Assembly (NCBI GenBank): GCA_037042915.1
Contig: CM073193.1
Span: 1,612,001 to 1,676,000 of the forward strand
DNA length: 64,000 bases
Direction of reading: 5' to 3'
From: Auricularia sp. M13
Lineage: Eukaryota > Basidiomycota > Agaricomycetes > Auriculariales > Auriculariaceae
This document shows positions 19,993 through 29,240 of this stretch, piece after piece. Numbering within the stretch: the first letter of the stretch is position 1; every line of letters begins with the position of its first letter. The notes below the pieces were generated by a model. It was not told the origin of the DNA, made no database searches, and worked only from the letters and a program-made list of their open reading frames with translations. Both the position numbers and the translations under genes were made by a program.

Positions 19993-22907
19993 TCAAGCAG
20001 AGGAGTACGCGAACGACATTTCCGTCACCGTCGAAGCGCTCTGCGCTTGCCAGGGTCTGTTGCCGAACCATGTGGCCAATTGGTGTCCAGTGCGCTGAGC
20101 AGTACGTGCTGGAACGTGGTAGTCCCTCGCGCGCCAAATGGTGCTACCAGGCTGCACAAGTTCGCTTTTGGATGCCGCACGCAGGTGGAAGATGATCCTG
20201 CAGGATATGATAGCGTGAAGCGCGCGTTGCAATCTGAGAAAACTTTAACTGCAGTTCGTTCCGAATCGGTCAGGACGTACTGCGCGAGGAGGACGACGTT
20301 TTCCGGCTAGAGCTAAGGTCAGTGCTCCGCCGCGATGTATGAGAATCAATGCATCATACAGGTGTTGCATAGATGACTACTACGTTTGCAAGGGAGAAGG
20401 CTGTGGGGAGTTATTAGTGGATGCGAGTCCCTTGACTCCCGTCAGCGACAACGCTCACAGAACAGGTAGATAAAGTACAAAATCCCTTTGGATGGAGTAA
20501 GCCAGGGGAAGAACCAAGCCCGGGTACGTACCATCTCGATACATCGTTACGACCAAGTTCGAGGAGCCCTGTCTGACTGTAGTTGAAATCAGATCAGTCT
20601 CTTGCACTGCTCGTGGGCCAAAGTCTCACAGTGCTCAAGTCCCTTGACCACCGTCAAAATGGCGACAACTATCCGGAACAGGTGAGACAGGCTCAAGGTC
20701 AGCACAGCGGTGTCCTACCAAACTCGAAGGCCGCGACGCTAGCCCACACGATGCCAACAAGACGGGTGGATGAGGTGGATGATATGACGAGGCATCCAGC
20801 GAGTCCAAAAACGATGCTGTGGGCGCTGACACCTGGTCGTTGAAGTGAGCAAGTCAGTATTCCACGATGTGACTGAATTCATCACACACAAACTGTGTGT
20901 TTCTGATAATATACGACGACGTAGCAGTCGCATGCTATGATGGCGAAGAGAAGAATGGAGAGCGCAAGGGGTCACCACAATTAAAATTATGGATATCACG
21001 TCGTTTTTTCTTGTAAGGCCTCTGAGCCAGGACTAACTAACTGATTCGCTTCCGGACTTCCTGATTTGGCATATCCGGATCTATATCCTGACAGATCCGG
21101 ACCTGAAGGACTCAATCCCAAGGCTGAGGTCAGTAAACTCTGATGTTCAGATGATTGGCTGCACCCCTGAGCATGTTTCTGCTCACAGGAGTTTCTCAAA
21201 CTCCTGCCTGCACTTCCAAGTGCCGTAATTCCGCTTATTTTCAGCTCAAATATTTTCTTTGGTAAGGTGCCCACCGGCTGGACTAACCAACCAACGTGAT
21301 ATCCCGGAAGCAAAATGTGAAGACCCCTTGGGAGAGCGCGACCAACACATATCTTCGCGTGCCCCAGATCGCCCAGGTACGGAGGATGAGGATCACTGCC
21401 AGTGTGTGTCCGTAAGCACTCAGTCGCAGTTAGGCCAAGGTAACTGGTGCTTGCCGTTCGAGATTGTGATGCCTAATAAAATGGACCCTGTATCGTAGCA
21501 TAAGGGATTTAGATGACTATTGGCTCGTATGTTTGTATGGCTCACATATTGCGAACAAGTAGATGCCACGGCAAACGTCAGACTTTCTTGTCGTGCTGAA
21601 TGTTTCAACTGCATTGAACGCCAGTCAGCTACCACAGGTGCCGCTATATTCCGCGAGAGACTCAGTGCTCATACCATAGATTGTAATGATAAGCTCTGGC
21701 CAGGTTGTGTAACGCGCCAGGAGGAATAGAATCTTTCCAGGTCCCCATTTTGCCGGCCATATCAAGTCTATTTCTTCGGAGAGCGTCGTGAAGTAGTCGT
21801 AGACCTAGAAAGGGGTAAATTACATGCAGCAATAACCTCGCATTCGACCCACGAAGACGGCTACAGCGACGACTGAAAAGCGAAACATTCAGGACTTCCA
21901 GGACACAACAGACCGCAATCGCCACATACCTTGCAGGTAGGCTCAACTAAGCCGCCGGCTCCGCCCAGCGCCCTCCTCCGGAGGGGCTTATGCGTTTGTG
22001 CTCCGAACGGGGGTGTCTGAATTTGAGCCCTACATCCTCATTCTCATCCTTCTCCCCTCATGTTATATATCTCACTAAAAAGTAAGGAACAAGTACTATT
22101 TTATGATGATTTATGCACGATTTTATAGCCGCTCTCCCGAGCAAACTGTGCTGGCTAAGTGGGGGTATCAACTGCAGACAACCACCGACTTTTGGGTATT
22201 ATCGAGCTCATGAAATCGTTATGACTTAACATACTGCATTATGGGACCCTGGAATCATGTGGCTCAGGCTAGATATAACAAGGGTTACTGCAGCAGAGAC
22301 GTTGTGTGCTCGCCGGTGGCCGGCGAGCGTGCTATCGGCAAGGACCGAACGGGATCTGGGTTTCTCACGGTGTCCCTCGAGCACAAATGTGCCTCTAGGC
22401 AACCAACTCAAGCCCAATTGCTAAGAGACAACTTTTCTATGGGACATTATAAGCCTAAATATGTTATATCTCGGTCGATGTAAGCGGGGAAAAAGCTCTA
22501 TGGTTTATTTGTGTGCTAGGACGAATTTCCGGTGCTGCCACTTGCCGCCTTCCTGGGACCACCCACCTGTAATATTCACATAAAATAATTATACATATCG
22601 GTAGAGAAGCTTCTCCTAAACAATATTCCCCAGTATAGCGAAGGGAGAAATGTAGGGGATGGAGAGCAAAGTGGCAAATTCAGACCCCCTGTTTTCGAGC
22701 ACTTTGTCACAAACCCCTCCGGAGGAGGGCGCCGGAACCGGCGCGGTTTGGTCCGAACCTACCTTGCAGGTACTGCGGAAACCGTCAGGATCGTGACTGA
22801 GATTTGCACAGATTGCGGCGTACCTGAATCGTTTGTGCGCGATGGAGTACCGCCAAGTCTAGAGGCGGGCTCACCCGTAGGACAGCGGGATCAACCGCAG
22901 GCAGCAT
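19993..22907 (-). CDS. DUF6533 membrane protein C, split by a DNA-element insertion
   Basis: Exon 1 is 22907-22824 (MLPAVDPAVLRVSPPLDLAV, ending HRAQTIQ). A 10-nt micro-exon at 22772-22763 (YLQ plus one base) follows, then an exon of about 20 nt and VYDYFTTLSEEIDLIWPAKW, KILFLLARYTTWPELII, the most canonical DUF6533 domain in the window. Downstream pieces on the same strand are AVILILRTWAIWGTRR, ALSQGVFTFC, SIVFGLAGCLVISST, GIVWASVAAFEF, NLVVTMYRDG and a last helix region around LHAIISCRIIFHLRAAS. The frame ends at 19993. Exon borders between 21600 and 20300 are approximate. An 824-bp element (21938-22761) sits at the donor of the micro-exon. The gene may still splice, with the element inside an enlarged intron, or it may be dead; the sequence alone cannot say. 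Confidence 0.6.
21929..21937. repeat. target-site duplication, left copy
   Basis: CCTTGCAGG, identical to 22762-22770. Read on the minus strand it is CCTGCAAGG, spanning the 5' splice site (CCTGCAAG|G) of gene C's micro-exon. Confidence 0.85.
21938..22761. mobile_element. 824-bp non-autonomous DNA element with imperfect TIRs
   Basis: The ends are inverted: TAGGCTC... on the left, and ...GAACCTA on the right, which reads TAGGTTC backwards. Similarity continues inward about 85 bp through the shared block GCGCCCTCCTCCGGAGGGG and CTGAATTT. It is flanked by a perfect 9-bp duplication, CCTTGCAGG, at 21929-21937 and 22762-22770. The interior is AT-rich and has no transposase frame. The 8-9-bp duplication suits hAT or Mutator-type mobilisation. 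It lies within gene C. Confidence 0.85.
22762..22770. repeat. target-site duplication, right copy
   Basis: CCTTGCAGG, identical to 21929-21937. This copy retains the exon side of the micro-exon next to its CCGCAG acceptor. Confidence 0.85.
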
Positions 22908-24661
22908 TGAGTGGGACGTGAGTGTTTAGCTTAGCTACGGCGTGCAGGCCTTAAAGGCACAGAGAAAATGGCAGTGTCCAGAAGCCCTCGCTCGCATGGC
23001 CGCGCCAGGATTCAGGAACGGGAATAATAGCAAGACGCCGCCGAAGGCCGCTCCTTCGCACGATGACTCTACTGTAACTTCTTGCGCCCTGATTGCACCG
23101 CAGACCTGGAACGGTGATGCGCAAACACTAACAGATACTGTATCTCCGAGACGCGTTAATCGCCACACAGGATCTCAGGCTATTGCGGGAAGGAGGGAGG
23201 CATCGGGCTTGGGGCCAGGAGTGGGATCGTTGGATGGATAACGCTGCGCCCTTCGCGCAAGTGCCGCGAGAGAGAGAAAGCACGGACTGAGAGCGCCACT
23301 TCGCAAGTTCCTCTCCATCGCGTCGCATCGTCCTACTGAGGTGGGATGGAAGCTGCGACCGCACCTCAAGGTCATGCTACCGCGGCCGAGACCGATCACA
23401 CATGGACTGTATCTGATCATGCTGTACAGCCTGAGACCATCGAGAAATGCTACAACGAGGGGAAGCGCAAGGGCCAGATAATAGGCTGAACACGACCGGC
23501 TCGGGGAGCATTGACAACACGAACATGCTCCGAGTTGTCAGCCTGAGCTCGTTGACGCACGGCCATGTTGGCACAGTCAATTAGCGGCGCGAGTCGTGGG
23601 CGCCAGAAAGGTTGGCCTTCGGAGGCACAGAGACTTCGAACCGGATGCACAGGCGACCGAACGGCGAAGTGAGAGCGATGCCGTTTCGCTGCTTCGGGGA
23701 GGAGGGCTTTCTCGGCATTGTCGGAGCACTCCATATCCTAGGGCAAGACGTCTACAGAGTGGTCAGCTGTTGGTGAGGGCTGAGCGTTGAACGCACGTAC
23801 AGTAAGCAAGCCTGAGGCTTGAGGATGGCAGTCGGACTCACGCCGATTTGCCAGCTTGCGAACTTTGGTACTTCCTTCCGTCCTTGCGGAGCCATGCATC
23901 CGAGCAAAGGCCTTCAATTGTATTTCGGCATCAGTTGTCAAGTACTTCTTTTGCTTTGCAAGCCGCTGGGTACAAGCTTGGCGTTGGGCACGCGTGACCA
24001 GCTGAGAATCCAATGCCGTCCCTTTGCACACCGTGCGAGAATCAATAACGCGCCTCCTCATCTTTGTGCGGACCTGAAGAGCGCTTGTCAACGGGGAGGC
24101 CGCCCTCAGGCGGCAGCTTGTGCGACGAACCCCGTGACAGCCAATGGCGCGCTGTATGGACGGTGCGCACTCGCATCAATCGCGCCAGCCGGCGCAGAGG
24201 GAGAGTGAGCGCGTCGGCGATGAAGGCATGCGCGAATCAGCGGCAGCGAGCTCTGAGGGCGGATGGATCCAGTCCAAGGCTCGTGTTGTGTTGTGAACAG
24301 TACCGTTACAAACCTGGAACTTATCAGATCACCATAATTCGTACTTATGTTTAACTGTACTTACAACCCCTCCACTGCGCGCGCAACCAAATCAGGATGG
24401 CACCGACGTCCGTGGCCCGCTCTCGCCCTCTTCGCATCATTGTCATCGTCGCCAGCAGTGAACCAAAGACGGAGCAGCTTCCCGCCTTGTAGGCCCGCAC
24501 GCGCCTTCCTGTTTCGCGCGCGCGTCAGAGACTGAGACGACGGAGGGCAACCCGCCGGTAGAGCGCACCGCGTATGAGAGAGAACACGGCTGTCAGCATT
24601 TGGCAAGTATGCCAGAGCCCACGCGTTATGGTGTGCGCGCCCGCGCTGGGGATGCACAGAG
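22908..24661. other. 1.75-kb region without a firm gene
   Basis: The best coding hint is on the minus strand at 24058-23738: a basic frame beginning MRRRVIDSRTVCKGTALDS and continuing with QRLAKQKKYLTTDAEIQLK. A second open stretch at 23734-23450 starts MECSDNAEKALLPEAAKRH. These might be exons of one gene, but I found no convincing start, stop and splice set and recognise nothing, so no CDS is called. The right end is directly upstream of gene E and has no TATA box near 24662. Confidence 0.4.
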
Positions 24662-25891
24662 ATGCAGGCAAACCACTGGCGAAGCGCGCTCACAAGTGGA
24701 GCGCACGCGGGCCTTGGTACGGCGCCCAAAGAGCGCCAGGCGCGCCCGGGCGCAGACGTCTTGACGTCGTTCGAAGGTACGCCACGCCGCCCACATACAG
24801 TATCTCAGCTTGTTTGCTGATACTGCCGGCCAGTGGAGGACGACGACCGCGATCCGAACTGGGACGGCGAGAGCACCAGCGCGTCGCCCAGAGGCGCCCG
24901 CTCTCTGCGGCTGCTGCCAGTGCCAGCGCCGCAGTCGCGCGACTCGCTGCCAATGCCGCAGTCAGGCGACGCGCTGCCAATGCCGCAGTCGAGCGACGCG
25001 CTGCCAATGCCGCAGTCGAGCTACTCGCTGCCAGTGCCGCAGTCGAGTGACGCACTGCACATGCACATGGACCTGGATGCGCTGAGCGAGTTGACGTGGC
25101 CGACACCGTCGCCGCCGCCTCCAGAGATGAGGAATGCTGCGGTGGGCGGGCCGAGGGGCGGCGGCGGCGGCGCGGGTGTATTCGGTACGGGCAGCGGGGG
25201 CGGGGCGTTCGATGCAGGCGTCGGCAGTGGTGCATTCGATGCAGGCGGCGTAGGACTTGGAGTTGGGCGCCAGCAGTCTGCCGCGCTGCCAGCTGCAGGC
25301 CGCGCGGACATCGCTCCCGCACCATCCGGCGACAGATGCGCCGGACATGGGCACTGCGGCGGCTGCGAGAGATGTCTGCGGGAAGACAACGTAAGCCGTC
25401 CGTGCTGGCGGACCATCGTCGTCCCGCTGAGCCCGCCTGATGACCAGCAGCTCCACCGTCACGGCGGCGTCGAAGAAGGAAGATCCAGCCCCGGAGCAGA
25501 AGGCCAGCCTGCGTCGTCCAGCATCCTCGCGCCCCCCTTCGTCGTCCCCCAAATCCAGGCAGAGTTGGACGACTATCCAACGCGCATCCTCCGCGCCCTC
25601 CTCCTCGTCCTCCTCGCCCTCGTCAGCATCGTCGCCACCATCTACCTCATCTCCTTCCTGTCGCGGCTCTACATTTGGTCTTCGGCGCTCGCGCAAGCCA
25701 CCGCGCAGAAGCTCGACGTGCTCTACGCTGTCGCGGACAACGTGACAGTCGTCCTCGGCCTGGCGCTCTACGTGCCCGTCTTCCTCGTGCAGCTCGGCAT
25801 CGCGCAGATTCCGAATATCCTGTCCGCCAGTGCCGTCTTGGGCGTGTATGTTTTGTGGAAGAAGTGGCTGACTCGGAGGGTGCAGCAGTGA
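24662..25891 (+). CDS. unknown membrane-anchored protein E (paralogue of F, G, H)
   Basis: Exon 1 is 24662-24776 and exon 2 is 24834-25891; the 57-nt intron is GT-AG and joins SFE|VEDDDRDPNWDGES. Exon 1 reads MQANHWRSALTSGAHAGLGT and then the family motif APKERQARPGADVLTSFE. Exon 2 has tandem LPMPQSSDA-type repeats, ALSELTWPTPSPPPP, a Gly-rich stretch, a Cys-rich knot (CAGHGHCGGCERC) and an acidic LDDYPTRILR segment. At the C-terminus are three hydrophobic segments: LLLVLLALVSIVATIYLISF, the LDVLYAVADNVTVVLGLALY region, and NILSASAVLGVYVLW. I do not recognise the family. It looks like a protein held in a membrane by its C-terminus, with a disordered N-terminal half. Unlike F, G and H it lacks the RERExxxRGA segment because its 5' end is foreign. 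Confidence 0.7.
24925..25055 (+). repeat. in-frame 30-bp minisatellite in gene E
   Basis: Five PQS-centred units (PQSRDSLPM, PQSGDALPM, PQSSDALPM, PQSSYSLPV, PQSSDALHM) are encoded by near-identical GCGACGCGCTGCCAATGCCG-type units. Gene F has only two. Confidence 0.85.
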
Positions 25892-26969
25892 CAGGGAAGC
25901 ATGGCCCGAGTCCGCAACGGGCTTGTGAGCTGCGAGAAGTAGAATGGTATGAGTTTGTATGAGTTTTTTCTTAGGTAGGCCCCCGGATGTGCGTGTGTGT
26001 AGATTACGAACCTAGAATAATGTAGGTGTACTAGAGCTGGGCGCTTCGTACGCAGGAACAGACCATAGACCCAGCCCATTCGCGAGACGCGGCAGCGAGG
26101 AGCATCCCTACCGCCAGAGTCTGCGCAGTGACGGTGTAGATTTAAGTAGCCGATTGCAAGCTGGCGCGCGTGAAAGAAAGTGCTGGACCGTGGTTGGGGA
26201 TGAAGGCGCTAATAGTACGAGGGGCGTCGGCGGCGAGCAGATGTTGTCGCAAAGTCTAGCCTATTGGTCGCGAGGGCAGCGTCAATGTAGGTAGGAACAG
26301 CATGCTGGAGGTGAAGGGCGACGGAGCAGTGGTGACGGAGCGGAAGAAAGGGAAATCGGACATATACTCTCTAAGTCCGTCTCGCTTTCAGGCATTCGGC
26401 ATTGCTTCCGTTTGAATCTTGAACTTGAAGACACTATAGCACGTAGACTAAACTGAGAGAAAGGGAAACGAAGCAACGGGTTCTTGTCTTATATTGTCTC
26501 AACCGTTCTGCAGTTCTCAGATCTGGGCGTACAGTATGTGCGACGGGGAAGACAAAGAAAAGCACATTCAGGGCGCCCGAGGCTTAACTTGCAGGTCTAC
26601 AAGCACATGTGCGAAATAGTATGCAGCTTTGAGGACGGTACTTCTACTCAGGAGCCAGGTTTGACTCGGAGAAGGGTTCAAAATCTTTTGGCAAGTGCAA
26701 CTTTTCGAAACGTCGACCGGCCCGTCCGGCTCCCGTTCAACGTTGACCGGCCCGCACGGCCCCGGTCGACTTTTCGAAAAGTTGACACGGAACCAATGCA
26801 CGGAGCCTAATATGTTTTCAGGATTGGGATTCTGTAATAGTATAAGGATGCAGCGCGAGCCCCATTGGCAAGAAATACTACGAGCTTCCAGACTGCTCAT
26901 ATTGAGCTCGCTCAGCATAATTCGCACACGACGCCAAAGACCCCAACTTCTTCGCGGAGAGTGATTGCG
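25892..26969. other. spacer between E and J, mirrored on the right arm
   Basis: No gene. It contains the 3' flank of E and sequence matching 38475-38907 and 35443-36007 in inverted order. The right-arm counterpart is split by the 36010-38474 insertion; here the two halves are continuous near 26370, which shows the pre-insertion state. Confidence 0.6.
26699..26784. repeat. hairpin-forming repeat (left copy)
   Basis: AACTTTTCGAAACGTCGACC is followed about 40 bp later by its inverted partner GGTCGACTTTTCGAAAAGTT, with a GTTGACCGGCC centre. A matching copy is at 35640-35722. Its function is unknown, and it could be a small palindromic mobile element. Confidence 0.65.
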
Positions 26970-28121
26970 ATGGCACGCCGAACAGCGACTCGGACTCGGA
27001 GGTGCTCTCCCCGCCGCAAGAAATCGGCCTCTGCAACGAAAAGTGCGCCCTCCCATTCATAATAGATCTATGCCGGGGAATCACATATTCCAAGCTGAAT
27101 CTACTAGAGCCTTCGGTGCGTTATTGAGCACACCGGCTACGTCGAGTAGCACGACCGAAGGGACCGCGAGCAGCAGAGGACTCAGACGAGTAAGTCGGGC
27201 GAAGGGAGAACCCAGAGGCGAAGTTGAGAGAGAGAGAGAGGTAGAGTGTGCGAGGGGCACGACTATGTCGATTTCGTAACTGGGGAGCTAGATACAAAGT
27301 CGAGGGTCTTTTATACCTGGGGAGGTGATCCGATGTACTCGGAGTGTATCCTAGAGACGAAGGAGTGGGGCCTCAGATCAATAGAGATCGTTGTCATCGG
27401 CCGATAGGATGAGTAAGAGCGAGTGGGTAAGGTATCGGGGGATCGGGCGAATGACGAGAGGCGAATGACTAAGACGAGTGGAGCGAACCGGATATGAACA
27501 CTATCGATACAGTAGGGACAAGGCGAGTTAGGTGGATGTATGCGAGTAAGGAGAAAAGCTAGAGGAGTGAGGGAGAGGTCTAGAGGTAGAGGACGATGAG
27601 GAGAACATATCCCGAGCATATGAACACGAGGGGAGATAAGCCGGGTATTCGGGAGCTTGACCGAGTTGACCGAGTTGGCCGAGTGACGTAGAATGACGCC
27701 GAGTGATGCCGAGAGCACGTGGGGTCCGCGGACCGGGGCACGGGCGTAACAATGTATGCAATCCCTTGCGCATGTCAACCATTGTACGAACCAGGAACAA
27801 CTACTTATGATGCAGCTGTGCGCACAAAGAATCCTGCGACATGCAAGCCCAGGTGACCCGCGTGCTGCCAATAGTTTGACTTGAGGAGACCGTGGCCATC
27901 TGGTGGTGGAAGATGCAGCGACGAAGACGAGTCGTGTCGGCCCGCGAGTCCGACAAGCCCGTGGCCGGTGAACGAGCGCGAGCAAGAGCAGTCGGCGTAC
28001 GAGCGACCGTCGGTTGGGGGGTGGACGCTGACGACGGTGCGATGGTGGCCAGCCAAGGGCGACGACGGGCGCGATGAGGACTACGTCGATGACTCGGATG
28101 GGGATTACGATTCGGACGCGC

Positions 28122-28732
28122 GGGACATGTACCGGCCTTTGCATCTTGGGAGTTGACTCCCAACTCCCAACTCTCATGTTGGGAAGGGGTCTCTCTAAGA
28201 AACTCCCAAATGCTGGAAATTCAAAATTCTCCTGACAGGGGTTGAACCTGCAACCAGCCTTAAACAGCAGGAGCCTTAACCACTATGCAAGCACCTTAAC
28301 CACTGTGCCATAGTGGCTTATACTCCCACTCTCTCTTGCAGCTATACATACATTTTGCGAATCAGATTTCAAGAACCTAATTAAGTTGAATAGGTCCTGC
28401 CTGGTTCATCTCAGTGGTATTAGTGACTTACACAATTGGTTAGGTTAGAACCAAATATTCAACTATATGTGACTACTAGCATAGTAACAGGAGGATTTGA
28501 AGACGTTCTACACCTAACCTAACCTAACCTAACCTAACTACCTAACTTAACTAGGCGCGTGTAGAAGCTTTTCATCTCCTTGGAGTTGGGGGTTGGGGGT
28601 TGGGGGTTATAATTTTACTTAACAATGTTTTTCTGAAGTACTAATATGGTAATAACAAGTCATTTTGTGAGATAAGATCTGAAGTTGGGAGTTGGGGGTC
28701 AACTCCCAACTTTCTAAGCTCTAACATATCCC
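28122..28732. mobile_element. 611-bp insertion with TIR, 8-bp TSD and a tRNA-like core
   Basis: It is bounded by a perfect direct repeat GGACGCGC (28114-28121 and 28733-28740), one copy of which is the intact coding sequence in gene I. The ends are inverted (GGGACATGT...ACATATCCC). Inside are TTGGGAGTTGACTCCCAACT-type palindromes at both ends, a tRNA-like segment on the minus strand, CCTAA tandem repeats near 28510 and a TTGGGGG triple repeat near 28585. No protein is encoded. The 8-bp duplication and TIR argue for a hAT-type non-autonomous element that has picked up or hosts a SINE. Confidence 0.8.
28226..28318 (-). repeat. tRNA-derived SINE-like segment
   Basis: Read on the minus strand there is an A-box-like TGGCACAGTGGTTAAGG (28310-28294) and a canonical B-box GGTTCAACCCC (28248-28238). 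The spacing is long (over 45 nt), with a duplicated GTTAAGG between them. The 5' and 3' ends do not pair into an acceptor stem, so this is a degenerate Pol III promoter module rather than a working tRNA. Confidence 0.6.
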
Positions 28733-29240
28733 GGACGCGCAAAGCGGGTTGGCGTCGCCGTCGCCGTCGCCCTTGCCGACGCTGTCGCCCTCGCCCTTGC
28801 CATCGCCATCGCCTTTGTTATCGCCCTCGCCCTCGCCCTCGCCTTCGTTATCGCCGTCACCGTCGCTTTCATTGTCGCCCTCGCCCTCACTGACGCTCTC
28901 GCCGACGCCGACGCCCGCGCCAAAGGAAGAAGGCGCCACGTCGAGCAAGCAGGCGCCCTCGCCAACGGAGAAAGACCCCACGCCGACGAGCCCGAGCGTG
29001 AACCAGGACCAGAGCACCGGGCAGCTCAACCGCAAACCAGTCTGCCGCCGCGTCACGGTCCAACCCCGTCGCGCAGATTGATCGCGAGTCTGGTCCAGGT
29101 TCGGACGGCCGGCCAACCGTTACGTGGGCGGGAGCGGGTGCTTCACGCGGCGACGGCATCCCTCCTGCAGCGGGCGACCGAACGTCGCCTGATAATGGTG
29201 CTCGTCGTCGTCGGTCATCTGGTGGGGCATGGTGCGACTG

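Larger units (their letters stand above)
26970..29240 (+). pseudogene. broken copy J of gene I
   Basis: Exon 1 (MARRTATRTRRCSPRRKKSA) begins at 26970 and aligns with exon 1 of gene I. The intron's acceptor is lost: the right copy has CATACAG|TATATTCCAAG, and here the same place reads CACATATTCCAAG. About 780 bp of unrelated purine-rich sequence follows (27105-27880). The next homologous block is VGGWTLTTVRWWPAKGDDG...YDSDA, cut at DSDA by a 611-bp insertion (28122-28732). Reading resumes as QSGLASPSPSPLPTLSPSP. After that the copy drifts out of frame, although a hydrophobic stretch RLIMVLVVVGHLVGHG matching I's C-terminal anchor persists near 29200. With three independent lesions I regard it as dead. 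Confidence 0.75.

Noticed and set aside
24690-25696. Long antisense frames over gene E (and likewise 39148-40290 over gene F)
   Set aside because: Their apparent length comes from the GC-rich, low-complexity sense sequence. The sense strand has phase-correct splicing and paralogues G and H that preserve only the sense protein.
28226-28318. tRNA gene on the minus strand
   Set aside because: A- and B-box motifs are present, but the ends cannot form an acceptor stem, the spacing is too long and contains a duplication, and it lies inside a transposed element. Called SINE-like instead.
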